Both the position numbers and the translations under genes were made by a program. This document shows positions 1 through 10,434 of a stretch of 64,000 nucleotides of DNA, in pieces. How positions within the stretch are numbered: position 1 is the first letter of the stretch; each line of letters begins with the position of its first letter. Under the pieces are notes generated by a model. It worked only from the letters and a program-made list of their open reading frames with translations, made no database searches and was not told the DNA's origin. The DNA comes from Phnomibacter ginsenosidimutans (GTDB lineage Bacteria; Bacteroidota; Bacteroidia; Chitinophagales; Chitinophagaceae), in NCBI RefSeq assembly GCF_009740285.1, contig NZ_CP046566.1, forward strand, positions 62,001 to 126,000, in the 5' to 3' direction.

Positions 1-476
1 TGCAGGTACGGTACGGCACCGGCAAAGTTGAGTACGTTTTGTTGGGCATCGAGTTTGGCAAACAAGCCTCGGGCTTCATCTTCATTGGCAGGTGTACCAC
101 CCAGCAGGCTTAGGCCATCTACTGCAATAGCTACATAACCAGCTTTGGCAGCTCTTCGTGCTACATCTTCAATATGGGCATTGAGGCCGCGGTTTTCGTG
201 AATGATAATCACGCCCGGATACTTACCCTTTTTGTTGGGCCGGGCCTGATAGCCTTTCATGGTGCCGGCGGCTATGGTGTAGGTTACCTGTTCGGTGGCA
301 ATGTCTTCGTCGAGCTCCACGGTTTGCGCCATGGCATAGTTGCCTTCCAGTTGTGGCAGTATGGCCAGGGCGGCGGCTGTGCTGCCGGTAAGCAGGGCCA
401 GGCGTTTCAAGAAAACAGTGCGGCTAAGTGGCTTGTGGGTGTACTCATCGTACAGGTTGATGATTTGTTGATCCAT
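1..476 (-). CDS. dienelactone hydrolase family protein (partial, 3' end outside window)
   Basis: The reverse strand is open from an ATG at 474-476 to the window edge, giving 158 complete codons. The N-terminus has a basic segment followed by a hydrophobic alanine/leucine stretch (residues about 19-45) that looks like an export signal. Relatives usually carry a twin-arginine SRR-x-FLK motif here; this protein reads SRTVFLKR, so the second arginine is lost and Tat export is doubtful. Around residue 93 the motif IIHENRG matches the strand and conserved glutamate of the dienelactone hydrolase alpha/beta fold, and GYVAIAVDGLS follows as in the family. The nucleophile cysteine and the Asp/His of the triad would lie beyond the window. 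The usual role is hydrolysis of cyclic esters or related carboxylesters; the substrate cannot be read from this part. Confidence 0.85.
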   Translation of the reverse strand, partial: MDQQIINLYDEYTHKPLSRTVFLKRLALLTGSTAAALAILPQLEGNYAMAQTVELDEDIATEQVTYTIAAGTMKGYQARPNKKGKYPGVIIIHENRGLNAHIEDVARRAAKAGYVAIAVDGLSLLGGTPANEDEARGLFAKLDAQQNVLNFAGAVPYL

Positions 477-650
477 GGCAAAAGGGATAATAAAATGAAG
501 AGAAGGGACACAGGAAGATACTGAGACGCCGGAACGCTGCAAATTGTTTGGGGCAATCCGCAAAGTTTACTGGTATTTTACCGTCTGTATAATCAACAAA
601 TGGCTACAACCGTGGCCTGTCCTATTTTGCCAATTATCATTGAATACATT

Positions 651-3600
651 ATGCAACTAAAACACATGCTTTCTGCGCTGGGTGTAGCCATGACTACCCT
701 GGTGGCAGCACAATCTTCTTCTGAAGCCGGCTGGCTTCGCTATCCTGCTATCAGCCCCGATGGCAGTAGCGTCGTTTTTACCTACAAAGGTGATTTGTAC
801 AAAGTACCTGCCAGCGGTGGTACCGCTTCGCTGCTCACCATGCACGAAGCCCACGACTACAATGCCATCTGGAGCCCCGATGGCAAATACATTGCTTTTG
901 CCAGCGACCGCTATGGCAACTTTGATGTGTTTGTTATGCCCGCCACCGGTGGCGAAGCCAAGCGCCTCACTTTCCACAGTGCTGGTGAAGTGCCTTTTTC
1001 TTTTACGCCCGATGGCAAAAACATTTTGTTTGGTGCGGCCCGTATGGATGCGGCCGCCAACCGACAGTTTCCTACCGGTAGCATGCCCGAGTTGTACAGC
1101 GTGTCGGTCAATGGTGGCCGGGTGCAACAGATACTCACTACACCGGCAGAAGACGTGAAATACAGTGCCGATGGCAAACGCCTTTTTTACCACGATAAAA
1201 AGGGCGGCGAAAACACCTGGCGCAAACACCATACAAGTGCCATTGCCCGTGATATCTGGATGTACGACGTAACCACGGGCACCCACAAACGCCTCACCGG
1301 TTTTGCCGGCGAAGACCGTAGCCCCGTGCTGGCCGATGGCGATAAAACCGTGTATTACCTCAGCGAAGCCAGCGGTAGTTTCAACGTGTATAAGATGAAT
1401 GCGGATGGCAGCAATGCAACAGCCGTTACCAATTTTAAAACGCACCCTGTCCGCTTTTTAAGTGCGGCTAATAATGGTACGCTTTGCTTTGGCTACGATG
1501 GACAGCTGTACACACATGCCAATGGTAAAACCAACAAACTCAACATCAGCATTGTGGCCGATGCCCGCAGCACCAATGAAAAGACTGTGGCAGTAGGTGG
1601 TGGTGTAAGCGGCATGAAAGTATCGCCCAATGGTAAAGAAGTAGCCTACCTCTTTCGGGGCGATGTGTTTGTAAGCAATGCCGATGGCAGTGGCACCAAG
1701 CAGGTAACCAAAACGCCTGAAGCCGAAGAAGACATCAGCTGGCACAGCGATGGCCGCATGCTGGTGTACAGCAGCGAACGCAATGGCAAGTGGAGCATTT
1801 ACAAAAGCGAAATCGTTCGTAAGGAAGAGCCCTATTTCTATGCCAGCACTTTGGTAAAAGAAACGGTGCTGCTAACGGGTGATAAAAGTGTACTCAACCC
1901 CGACATGAGCCCCAACGGCAAAGAGCTGGCCTACGTAGAAAACTACAACACCCTGAAAGTGCTGAACCTCGCCAGCAATCAGAGCCGCACATTGGTGACC
2001 CAAAAAGAATGGCTGAGTTGGGGCGATGGTGGCCATGGTGTAAGCTGGAGCCCCGATAGCAAATGGCTGCTGGTGAGCTTTTCGGAGCAAACCATTGGCA
2101 ATGGCGAGATTGGTATTTTGAGTGCTGATGGCAAGCAGAAAATCAAGAACATTACCCAAAGCGGCTTTGGCGATAGCGGCCCCAAGTGGATGATGAATGG
2201 TAAGATGATGCTGTGGTTTAGCGACCGCGATGGCTTGGCGGCTAAGGCCAACAGTGGCGGTGCCCAGCGGGATGCTTACGGCTTGTTTTTTACACAAGAT
2301 GCCTGGGACAATTTTAAGCTGAGCAAAGACGAAGCCGCATTGGCCAAAGAGCTGAAAGAGAAAGCCGAAAAAGCCGATACCACTAAAAAAGCAAAGCCCG
2401 CCAAAGACAGCGTCATGATTGATTGGGCTGGTTTGGATATGCGCAAAGCCCGCCTTACCATTCACAGCAGTAGCATGAGCGATGCCTTGGTAGACAATGC
2501 TGGTGAAAACCTGTACTACCTCACCCGTTTTGAGCGGGGTGTAAACCTGTGGAGCACCAACCTGCGTACCCGCGAAACCAAAATACTGGCGCCACTGGGG
2601 GCCAACGGTGCGGGCAATATGCAGTGGGATAAAGAAGGCAAAAAAATATACCTGCAAACCGATGGTGGCATTGCCAAAATAGACCCTGCCAGCGGCAAGG
2701 TTGACCGCATTGGCATTGGTGGCGAAATGATGCTGGATGTGGCGGCAGAACGCCAGATTATGTTTGAGCATGTAGTGCGTCGTACGGCAGATATTTTTTA
2801 CAAGCAAGGCTTTCATGGTATTGAGTGGAACAGCATGAGTGCTGCATACCGCAAGCAACTGCCACACGTGGGCAATGGCTACGAGTTTAGCGAACTGCTG
2901 AGCGAACTGCTGGGCGAACTCAATGTGAGCCATTGTGGTAGCAGCTATTCATCCATGGCGGCCATGGCCGATGCCACCGCTTCACTGGGTGTGTTTTACG
3001 ATTATCAGCACAAAGGCAACGGCGTTAGAATTGAAGAAGTGATTGCCGGTGGTCCGTTGGATAAGGCGGGTTTCAATATTACAGCGGGTACCATCATCGA
3101 AAGCATCGATGGCGAAACCATTACTGCCGATAAAGACCTGGCGCAATACCTCAACCGCAAAGCGGGTAAAAATGTGCTGTTGGTATTGAACGAAAATGGT
3201 AAAAGCCGTGAGCTGGTGGTAAAGCCCATCAGCATGGGCGAAGAAAACGGCCTGCTGTACAAGCGTTGGGTAAAACGCAATGCCGATGAAGTAGACCGCC
3301 TCAGCAACGGGCAGCTGGGCTACATTCATGTACCCGGCATGAACGATGGTGCCTACCGTACCGCTATTGAAGAAGCCATGGGTAAATATGCCGGCCGCAA
3401 AGCCCTGGTGGTAGATACCCGCAACAATGGCGGTGGCGATTTGGTGGCCGACCTTACCATGTGGTTGAGCGGCAAGCGTTTTATGGAATACAGCAACGAC
3501 AAAGAAGTGGCCAACTATGAGCCTACTTTCCGTTGGAACAAACCCAGCATCAGCCTGGCCAATGAGGCCAACTATAGCGATGGTCATTGCTATGCATTTG

Positions 3601-3869
3601 CTTACAAATACCTGCAGCTGGGCAAGCTGGTGGGCATGCCGGTACCAGGTACTTGCTCCTTTGCCGGTTGGGAAATGCTGCAAGACGGACAAACCCGCTG
3701 GGGTACCGTACCCATGGGCGTTCGCATGATGGATGGCAGTGGTAAATATTTGGAGAACTACCAAACCGAGCCCGACATCAAACTGATGAACGAATACAAC
3801 CAGGTAAACAAAGGCAAAGACCAGCAGCTGGAAGCAGCGGTAGCGGAATTGCTGAAAGAGATTAAATAA
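651..3869 (+). CDS. tricorn-type S41 serine protease, secreted
   Basis: A 1072-residue protein when started at the ATG at 651, which places a signal peptide (MQLKHMLSALGVAMTTLVAA) at the N-terminus; an upstream ATG at 600 would add 17 residues and is less likely. The first ~680 residues are rich in SPDG/SADG WD40-like (PD40) blades, giving the two beta-propellers of tricorn proteases. A PDZ domain follows (about 790-870), then an S41 catalytic core with DTRNNGGGD and a YSDGH motif. Its Ser976-Asp977 pair corresponds to the nucleophile pair of tricorn. Such proteins degrade peptides; in Bacteroidota they are normally exported to the periplasm. A lysine-rich low-complexity linker lies near residues 560-590. 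The gene stands alone and is followed by a terminator. Confidence 0.93.
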   Translation: MQLKHMLSALGVAMTTLVAAQSSSEAGWLRYPAISPDGSSVVFTYKGDLYKVPASGGTASLLTMHEAHDYNAIWSPDGKYIAFASDRYGNFDVFVMPATGGEAKRLTFHSAGEVPFSFTPDGKNILFGAARMDAAANRQFPTGSMPELYSVSVNGGRVQQILTTPAEDVKYSADGKRLFYHDKKGGENTWRKHHTSAIARDIWMYDVTTGTHKRLTGFAGEDRSPVLADGDKTVYYLSEASGSFNVYKMNADGSNATAVTNFKTHPVRFLSAANNGTLCFGYDGQLYTHANGKTNKLNISIVADARSTNEKTVAVGGGVSGMKVSPNGKEVAYLFRGDVFVSNADGSGTKQVTKTPEAEEDISWHSDGRMLVYSSERNGKWSIYKSEIVRKEEPYFYASTLVKETVLLTGDKSVLNPDMSPNGKELAYVENYNTLKVLNLASNQSRTLVTQKEWLSWGDGGHGVSWSPDSKWLLVSFSEQTIGNGEIGILSADGKQKIKNITQSGFGDSGPKWMMNGKMMLWFSDRDGLAAKANSGGAQRDAYGLFFTQDAWDNFKLSKDEAALAKELKEKAEKADTTKKAKPAKDSVMIDWAGLDMRKARLTIHSSSMSDALVDNAGENLYYLTRFERGVNLWSTNLRTRETKILAPLGANGAGNMQWDKEGKKIYLQTDGGIAKIDPASGKVDRIGIGGEMMLDVAAERQIMFEHVVRRTADIFYKQGFHGIEWNSMSAAYRKQLPHVGNGYEFSELLSELLGELNVSHCGSSYSSMAAMADATASLGVFYDYQHKGNGVRIEEVIAGGPLDKAGFNITAGTIIESIDGETITADKDLAQYLNRKAGKNVLLVLNENGKSRELVVKPISMGEENGLLYKRWVKRNADEVDRLSNGQLGYIHVPGMNDGAYRTAIEEAMGKYAGRKALVVDTRNNGGGDLVADLTMWLSGKRFMEYSNDKEVANYEPTFRWNKPSISLANEANYSDGHCYAFAYKYLQLGKLVGMPVPGTCSFAGWEMLQDGQTRWGTVPMGVRMMDGSGKYLENYQTEPDIKLMNEYNQVNKGKDQQLEAAVAELLKEIK

Positions 3870-3890
3870 ATGTTTGCATATTCTTTATAA

Positions 3891-3921
3891 AAAATGCCGC
3901 CTCAATGGGTGGCATTTTTTT
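3891..3921 (+). terminator. rho-independent terminator after the tricorn protease gene
   Basis: The stem ATGCCGCC pairs with GGTGGCAT (one G-U pair) across a short loop and is followed by a run of seven T, 20 bases after the protease stop codon. Confidence 0.8.
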
Positions 3922-4037
3922 ATAAGTCGTTTTCCTTACATGTGGCCTCTGTGAGACACCAACCAATAAAAAAGGAACATCAAAAAGTTCAAAAGGGGAA
4001 AGCCCTAGAATTGTAAGAAAACTAACTAAATTGTAAT

Positions 4038-4679
4038 ATGCGTTTCATTTTCGTTTTATTATTCTGCCTTCAAATCTTTACCGGTAGTTCTCAAGATACT
4101 GCATTATACTCCACCTCAGGTATACTTGTATACAAGTACAGTAAGTCCAAGATTTCAAAAGATTTTTTTAGTCTTAGAAAAAGATTGAGTAAGAAAGAGA
4201 AAAACCACGCCCATCTGGCCAATGATATAATATTGAAGAATAATAACTTCTTTATAAATGGTACTAAGCATTTCAACAAGAGTCATCATGTTGAACACAC
4301 GCTAAATGGGGATTCTCTTTTTATATGGCATTATTCAGATTGCTGGAACCTTTTATATCTTCTGGAAAATGAAATGAATATTAAGTTTCCAATTGTTTCA
4401 GAAATGCCCTATTTAAGTGTACCATATATTTCTTTTCAAGGGATTCCTGACATCGCCTTTAGGATTTTTTCTGTTAATTGTACATTCTTAGAAGTAAATT
4501 TATTTGTTGACAATGAGACATTTTGTAATCGTCTTAATGGCACGTGTGATTTTGTAAAGTTTTCTGTTGGCAAATCTTACAAGCTTTTTATTCTCTATAA
4601 AGTTGACAGCTATAGTTCCTACTTAGATAATATAAGCTACGATAAAAACATAAAGGTTTTAAAAATACCTGTACTCTGA
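4038..4679 (+). CDS. AT-rich orphan secreted protein, no family recognised
   Basis: The ORF encodes 213 residues with a clear signal peptide (MRFIFVLLFCLQIFTGSS). The mature part is rich in Lys, Asn, Ser, Phe and Tyr and contains a handful of Cys residues; no motif or domain is recognised. Base composition is plainly more AT-rich than all neighbours (AAA, TTT and ATA codons are frequent), which suggests recent acquisition. It starts 117 bases after the protease terminator and is followed by a hairpin-rich non-coding stretch. The start ATG at 4038 is supported by the signal peptide. Function unknown. Confidence 0.7.
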   Translation: MRFIFVLLFCLQIFTGSSQDTALYSTSGILVYKYSKSKISKDFFSLRKRLSKKEKNHAHLANDIILKNNNFFINGTKHFNKSHHVEHTLNGDSLFIWHYSDCWNLLYLLENEMNIKFPIVSEMPYLSVPYISFQGIPDIAFRIFSVNCTFLEVNLFVDNETFCNRLNGTCDFVKFSVGKSYKLFILYKVDSYSSYLDNISYDKNIKVLKIPVL

Positions 4680-4998
4680 CTTTAGTGTATTTTTTTGCCG
4701 TTGCGGGTGTTATCACACCGCAACAGTTGAATCGTCCCCGACTCCCGTCGGGGATGTGTTGGTGGAGCGACTACAGTCGCAAAAAAATGTTGTTGCTGTT
4801 GCAGCTGTTATTACCTGCAACATTTTTGTTTCAACGCGGAGGCGCAAAGCCGCGAAGGAATTTTTACCGTAGGAAAAAGAGGCAACGGAAAATGCTATTG
4901 CGGAAGTTGCTGGCTTTTGCAAGTGCTATCGTCTGTAGCTATCAGTGAGTGTTGGCAGGTGCGGACACTTTGTAACAAACAGCAGCACCAGCATGTAT
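4680..4998. repeat. non-coding stretch with several hairpins and a dispersed repeat
   Basis: Four separate inverted repeats follow one another: GTTGCGG(G)TGT with ACACCGCAAC (4700-4724), CCCCGAC with GTCGGGG (4736-4754), GCGACTACAGTCGC (about 4767-4780), and AAATGTTG with CAACATTT (about 4786-4827). Behind them lies AACGCGGAGGCGCAAAG (about 4834-4850), related to AACGCAAAGACGCCAAG at about 5429. Short ORFs crossing it are low complexity and show no protein signal. I see no gene. Confidence 0.6.
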
Positions 4999-5379
4999 TT
5001 ATGCTTTCAACAAACCGAGGTACTTCTCCCGGTTTTCGTAGATAATCCAGCCGAGGCAAACCCAAATAACCAATGCAATGGGCAATCCACTGGGGGCGGT
5101 GAAAATATGGGTGAGCAATACACCAACCATCACCGGAAAAACCACCAATACACCCAAGGCTCTGGTACGTGCAAAGAGGATGAGTATGCCTCCTACAATT
5201 TCTGCCACGGCAATCAAAGGCATCAGCCATTCAATTTCTACCAGCGCCATGCCATCTTTGATGACTTCCGCAGGCATATCGGGCGGCACGGGCATGTAGT
5301 TGAAAAATTTGTTGAGGCCGCCATTGATGAGCAGCAGGCCAAACAGGAGTGATACTACAAACAGGATTTTCTTTTTCAT
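4999..5379 (-). CDS. DoxX family membrane protein
   Basis: A 126-residue protein from the ATG at 5377-5379 (MKKKILFVVSLL); an upstream in-frame ATG at 5418 adds 13 residues and is less likely. Four hydrophobic segments are visible (about 4-22, 47-67, 70-90 and 95-115), with the conserved pattern of DoxX/DoxD-like proteins: NGGLNKFF after the first helix, and AEIVGGILIL in the second. The family are small inner-membrane proteins linked in some bacteria to thiosulfate-quinone oxidation or oxidative stress, but most, including this one, have no assigned reaction. Monocistronic. Confidence 0.85.
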   Translation of the reverse strand: MKKKILFVVSLLFGLLLINGGLNKFFNYMPVPPDMPAEVIKDGMALVEIEWLMPLIAVAEIVGGILILFARTRALGVLVVFPVMVGVLLTHIFTAPSGLPIALVIWVCLGWIIYENREKYLGLLKA

Positions 5380-5732
5380 GAGAATAAACCTATTGAAAAA
5401 ATGCAGGAAGCATGACAACTTTTTTCAACGCAAAGACGCCAAGCAGCGAAGTGTTTTTTTAACGCAGGCAAATGAGGGAAAGGAGAAAGCTGTACCAATC
5501 TTATCACCTGCCGCCTTAATAAACAACAACACCTACATGCGTAACCAATTTTCATTTCCTTGCTTTTAATAGCAGCACAAAATTTTATTTCAACAATGGC
5601 TTTTCGTTATATTACAAACCGATTATGCTACAGAAACCCTCAAGCAAAGCCATGTTGCATAAGCAATGCAACTAAAGCCATATACCAAAACCCCTGATAA
5701 GGAATATGCAGCCCTATCCCAACTGTACCCAC
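5380..5732. other. intergenic region between divergent genes, no gene seen
   Basis: The region holds an AACGCAAAGACGCCAAG-type dispersed repeat at about 5428-5450 and otherwise AT-rich sequence that must contain the promoters of the DoxX gene (leftward) and the beta-helix gene (rightward). No clear -33/-7 pair could be assigned. Short ORFs here lack coding character. Confidence 0.5.
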
Positions 5733-8700
5733 ATGCAAAACCCAAAAAGGTTTCAGTTTTCACTGTATTGTTTGTTGTTTTTCTTCAGCGTTATTTGTTT
5801 CAGTTCGGTAAGCGCCAAAATCATTTATGTAAAAACCGATGGTAGTAATGCCAATGTCGGCAATAGCTGGGTAAATGCTTATCAAACAATACAGCATGCT
5901 ATTAATGCAGCTGTAGCTACCGATGAGATTTGGGTAGCGGCTGGCACCTACAAACCCACTACTACTGCTGATCGTACCATTTCTTTTGTGCTCAAAAACG
6001 GCGTTGCCATGTATGGAGGATTTACTGGTACCGAAACCCAGCTGAACCAGCGCAACCACCTATTGAATGAAACCATTTTGAGTGGCGAAATAGGGGCGGC
6101 CAACAATAACAGCGATAATACTTTAAGAGTAGTAGTAGCTACCGATGCAGGCAATGGCACCGTGTTGGATGGATTTACCATTACCGGCGGCAATGCCAAC
6201 GCCGACCCTTCTGCCTCTGGCGGTGGCCTATACATATTTAGAAGTACCCTCACCGTTGCCCGGTGTAAGATTACGGCCAATAATGCTGCCGATGGAGGCG
6301 GTGTTGCTAATGTTGGCGGTGCCCCTGTTTTTTTTGACTGTCGCTTCACTGGCAATACCAGTACCTTCAATGGTGGCGGCATGCGCAACGACGATTCGAA
6401 GCCCACACTCGATAACTGTATCGTATCCGGTAATTTGTCGGCGTCAGGTGGCGGCATGTCAAACTTCAGCCTTATCAATAACACCAACCCCATCATCCGG
6501 AACACGGTTTTTTTGGGTAACCATGGTTCCGGCACCGGCGGCGCCATATCTAACCTGTCTACTTCGCCGGTTATCGTCAACTGCAGTTTTTCAGGCAATT
6601 CAGCCCCTAATACAGGAGGGGGTGTTTTTAATAATGTTTCTGTCAGTGAGGCGTTTTCTGCACCTGTATTAACCAACTGCATTATCTGGGGAAACAGCAG
6701 CATCTTCAGCCTCACCGGAAATTTGACCACCATCACCTACTCGATCGTTCAGGGTGGTTTCCAGGGTACAGGCAACCTGAATCTGAACCCATTGTTTTTG
6801 AGCCAGCCGCCCATAGGCCTGGGCTCAACCGGCGACCTGAGGGTACAAACCTGCTCGAGAGCAGTAAACGGAGGACTGAACAGTGCGAACCCAACACAGA
6901 TTGATCCGGTTGGCAACCCCAGAATAGTGCTTGGTACCATTGACATGGGCGCTTATGAGGTGCAATCGCAGCCCGATTGTTGCCCACCGGGAAATGTGTT
7001 GTATGTAAATGCCAGTGCCACTGGCAGCAACAACGGCCACAGTTGGGCCAATGCACTTACATCAATTGGCGAAGCCCTGCAAAAGTCGGATCATGCCCGG
7101 GCGTAACCGAAATATGGGTAGCGGCCGGTACCTACAAGCCTACAACAGGCACCGATCGGAATGCCTACTTAAGTCTCAAAAACGGCATTGGCATCTATGG
7201 TGGATTTGCAGGCACAGAAACAGCACGAAGCCAGCGCAATCTGGAAGTAAACCCCACCATCCTGAGTGCGGATATTGGTGTGCCCAATGATCGCAACGAC
7301 AATTCGTACCACATTTTTTCCAATACCAATATCGGACCCACTGCCATTCTCGACGGATTTACACTGACAGGTGGCAATGCCAACGGCAGTCCCGGCATTC
7401 AGGGGAATACGGGGGCAGCTATCTTGAATTATACAGAGGCTAGTCCAACTATCAGAAACTGTGTATTCTCTGGCAATTCTTCCGAATACGGCGCTTTGGC
7501 TAATATTTACAACTCAGTGCCTGCTGTAACAAACTGTTCGTTTATCGGAAACCTGGCCTATCGCGGGGCTGCTATCTACAACTTTGGATCTTCGCCTTCG
7601 ATTGTTAATTGCAGTTTTTCAGGCAATCAGGTCACAAACAATGGTTCATCCATGCTTAACTCCGCCTCGTCTGCATTACCCTCAAACCCCACTATTACCA
7701 ATTGTATAATTTGGGGGAAACGGCGGTTCGAATTTTCTGAATTTTAGCTCTACACCGACTATTACCTATTCAATTGTGCAGGGAGGCCAGGCAGGCACGG
7801 GCAATCTTGATGTCAACCCACAATTTGTAAGCCAGCCCGCCATTGGTTTGGGTACTGTGGGAGATTTGCGGCTGCAGCTTTGTTCACCAGCCATCAATGT
7901 GGGTAGCAATGCAGCCAACAATACCACCACCGACCAAAATGGTAAGCCCCGGATAACATTTGGCACCATCGACATGGGGGGCCATGAGCAGCAGCAGGTT
8001 CCACCTCCTCCTGTTGGTTATATTACCAACGTACAGCAATTGCCGCTCAATGGATCCGCCATGTTCTCGGCCACCTGTGGCGCTTTTGCCGAATTGCAAA
8101 GTACTGGTGCCAGGCCGGTGAGTGGCACCATAACAGCAAATGTTTTCGTGGATGCCGACCCGCCATCAATGGACGGAAAAAATTATGTGGCCAGGCATTT
8201 TGAGCTCATGCCAGGCAACAACGCATTCACCGGCACAGGGCGCATCAAATTGTATTTTACCCAGGCTGAGTTTGACCAATTTAACAGCCTGCCCGACACG
8301 GAACTAAAGCTTCCGGCATCCCCCGATGACCAAACAGGCAAAAGCCATCTGAGGATCTATCATTTTCCCGGAGAAGGCATCGTCGGCATTGTTCTGTTTT
8401 ACAAAATGGGTGTCACCGAAATAGATCCCACCAACTTCGAGATTCTTTGGAACGAAACCGCCCAGCGTTGGGAGATCAGCTTTTTAACCACCGGCTTTGG
8501 CGGCTTTTTTGTAAGCACTGCCAATACCAGCGTGTTCTGCCCCGAATCTGAATACCAATGGCATGCCGCTACTAGCGGCACTACCTACCAATGGCAAAAG
8601 CTGCAAAACGGTAGCTGGGTAACCCTCGAAGATCGGGATGTTTTTCCTTTCACCAATTCCCCTGTGCTGTTTTGCACTACTTCCATCACTGCTGATTGGT

Positions 8701-8984
8701 ATGGCACACAAATCCGATGCTTGGTGGATGGCAACAAACCCGGGCCGGTGTACACCATTCATTTTGCTACCACATGGACGGGTGCCATCGATAATGCATG
8801 GAACAAGCCCGGCAACTGGAGCTGCGGCATTGTGCCCAACCAATACATGAATGTGCGGATTAACAATAATGTGCTCATCTATCCGCAGGTTCCGGTAAAT
8901 ACAACGGTGCGAAGTATAATTATACAACCGGGAGCCACAGTAAATCTGGCACCAGGTGTACAGTTAACCATTACAGGCAAATAA
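5733..8984 (+). pseudogene. secreted right-handed beta-helix protein, two compensating frameshifts
   Basis: The reading frame is open from an ATG at 5733 (or 5706) with a signal peptide (FSLYCLLFFFSVICFSSVSA) to 7106, then continues one base back in the next frame to 7747, and returns to the original frame to 8984. Read through, it would give about 1084 residues. Two homologous parallel beta-helix modules are seen, each opening with YV(K/N)-(T/A)..GSN.....SW.NA and EIWVAAGTYKPTT, then YGGF.GTET, and ending with ITYSIVQGG and (I/A)MGAYE or IDMGGHE; these resemble polymorphic-membrane-protein-like helices. A C-terminal region (about 8040-8984) carries beta-sandwich-like sequence. The breaks are a missing base near 7082 and an extra G in a five-G run at 7713-7717. 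Both sides of each break align with family sequence, so either the gene is recently inactivated or the sequence has errors. Likely a surface protein; ligand unknown. Confidence 0.75.
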
Positions 8985-9069
8985 ACAAGGAGGTAATACT
9001 TCAATGTGAATTCACTAAACGTAAGCTGTTATTTTCGGTTGGTATACTTACCTACCGAAACAATTCGTG

Positions 9070-10089
9070 TCATTCGTGACCATTCGCATCAATCTGTGCT
9101 AGTGCTATCCCCATCACTTCCTGCAAAAAGCGTTTCACCTCCCGCTGCACGGCTGCTACATCTTTGCTTTTGATGGGAGAGCCCTGCACATGGTCTCCTG
9201 TTGTAGCTAATTCAACCAATTGTTTTTTATCAGCAGCAGTGCCCAGAGAAGTATGCATCTCCCGCATGGCACTCACTTTTACTACGGGGTCTTGTTCCTG
9301 CTCGTTTTTGTAATAGGCCAGTGTGAGCACAGGTTGCTTCACTTTGGCAAAAGTTGTTGGCACCATCGCTGTTTCTAAATATTCCTGCAGCGCCACCAGG
9401 CTTTCTATGCGGTACTCGTAGTTCCAGTATTGTTTGTAAATGGGCCGGTCGTCTGTCACGGTACGTGTATTGCTGCCAATTACCAGCTCGGCTATTTGCT
9501 GGCCCCAGTGGTTGTTGAGCATCCACGCATTGGGGTCGTTGATGCGAATGTTGGGCGATATCAACACAAGCCCTGCAATCTCCGGATAAGTAGCGGCCAG
9601 TTGCAATGCCACCGAGCCGCCGGTGCTGGTGCCCATCAAGATGACTTTTTTACCCAACTGCTTGCCAATGGCATATGCCATTTGTGCCGATTGCCACAGG
9701 CCTTCGGGGCTGTAGTGTAGCAGTGGGGCGGCGGTATCTACACCATGCTGGTCGAGGCGGGCCAGATACAGGTTGGCACCCAATGCTTTGGCTATATCGC
9801 GGTGCGTAGGGTTGCCTTCTTCCTGGCTGGCACTAAACCCATGCAGGTACACCAGTGCATACTCGGTAGGTTGCTGCAGGCTATCGTTGTACCAAACTAT
9901 ACGTGCTTCGTTGTTGGGTTTTAGTTTGTGTTGTGCTTCCATTTGTTGCACAAATGCAGGCAGTGCAGCAGCCGTGGGTACATTGGGCAAGGCAATGTTG
10001 TACACCGGCTGTTTGGGCGAAGGCCCGGCTATATACAATACCATTACAACAGATAGCACCACCAGGGTGCGGGTAATCCAGCTACGCAT
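9070..10089 (-). CDS. alpha/beta hydrolase, probably periplasmic or membrane-anchored
   Basis: A 339-residue protein from the ATG at 10087-10089 (MRSWITRTLVVLSVVMVLYIAG, a signal anchor); an ATG 69 bases upstream would extend into unlikely sequence. LVYLHGFSAS matches the oxyanion-hole HG motif, GTSTGG the nucleophile elbow (Gly-x-Ser-x-Gly), and GDHVQ near the C-terminus supplies the catalytic His. It belongs to the lysophospholipase/monoacylglycerol-lipase-like branch (Hydrolase_4 type) by pattern; the substrate is unknown. It is transcribed leftward, away from the regulator gene at 10435, with about 345 bases between that hold no visible gene. Confidence 0.85.
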   Translation of the reverse strand: MRSWITRTLVVLSVVMVLYIAGPSPKQPVYNIALPNVPTAAALPAFVQQMEAQHKLKPNNEARIVWYNDSLQQPTEYALVYLHGFSASQEEGNPTHRDIAKALGANLYLARLDQHGVDTAAPLLHYSPEGLWQSAQMAYAIGKQLGKKVILMGTSTGGSVALQLAATYPEIAGLVLISPNIRINDPNAWMLNNHWGQQIAELVIGSNTRTVTDDRPIYKQYWNYEYRIESLVALQEYLETAMVPTTFAKVKQPVLTLAYYKNEQEQDPVVKVSAMREMHTSLGTAADKKQLVELATTGDHVQGSPIKSKDVAAVQREVKRFLQEVMGIALAQIDANGHE

Positions 10090-10434
10090 AGCACAGATAG
10101 GTTTTACAAAAAATGAACAAGCAGGTTGAGGCGGGAAGATAACATGCAAAACCATCACCTACAGCCACAAAAAAGGCTGCTACAAAAGGTAACAGCCAAT
10201 TTTTTGCTCACCACAAAAGCGGTTGAAACAATTGAACAGTGAGCTGGGGGTGTGGAAGTACGTTTAAGGGTTTATTCAGAAGAAAAGCGTGTAGGTAAAT
10301 GGTGGGTAAACAATGTTCAGCTGTCGAAAATAGCCGGCAGCACTTATTTTTGGGAGCAGCTTTCTATCAAATCCCATTATGGGTATGCCAATACCAGCAT
10401 TCAATAGGTAGCCAGATACCCTCAATTGTGTAGC

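Noticed and set aside
657-3764. Long reverse-strand ORFs inside the tricorn protease gene (and within typA, SusC, GH3)
   Set aside because: They are shadows caused by codon bias on the opposite strand; they lack start signals and the forward genes are clear.
4685-4948. 87-codon ORF across the hairpin region
   Set aside because: It is made of repeat and hairpin sequence and is low in coding character.
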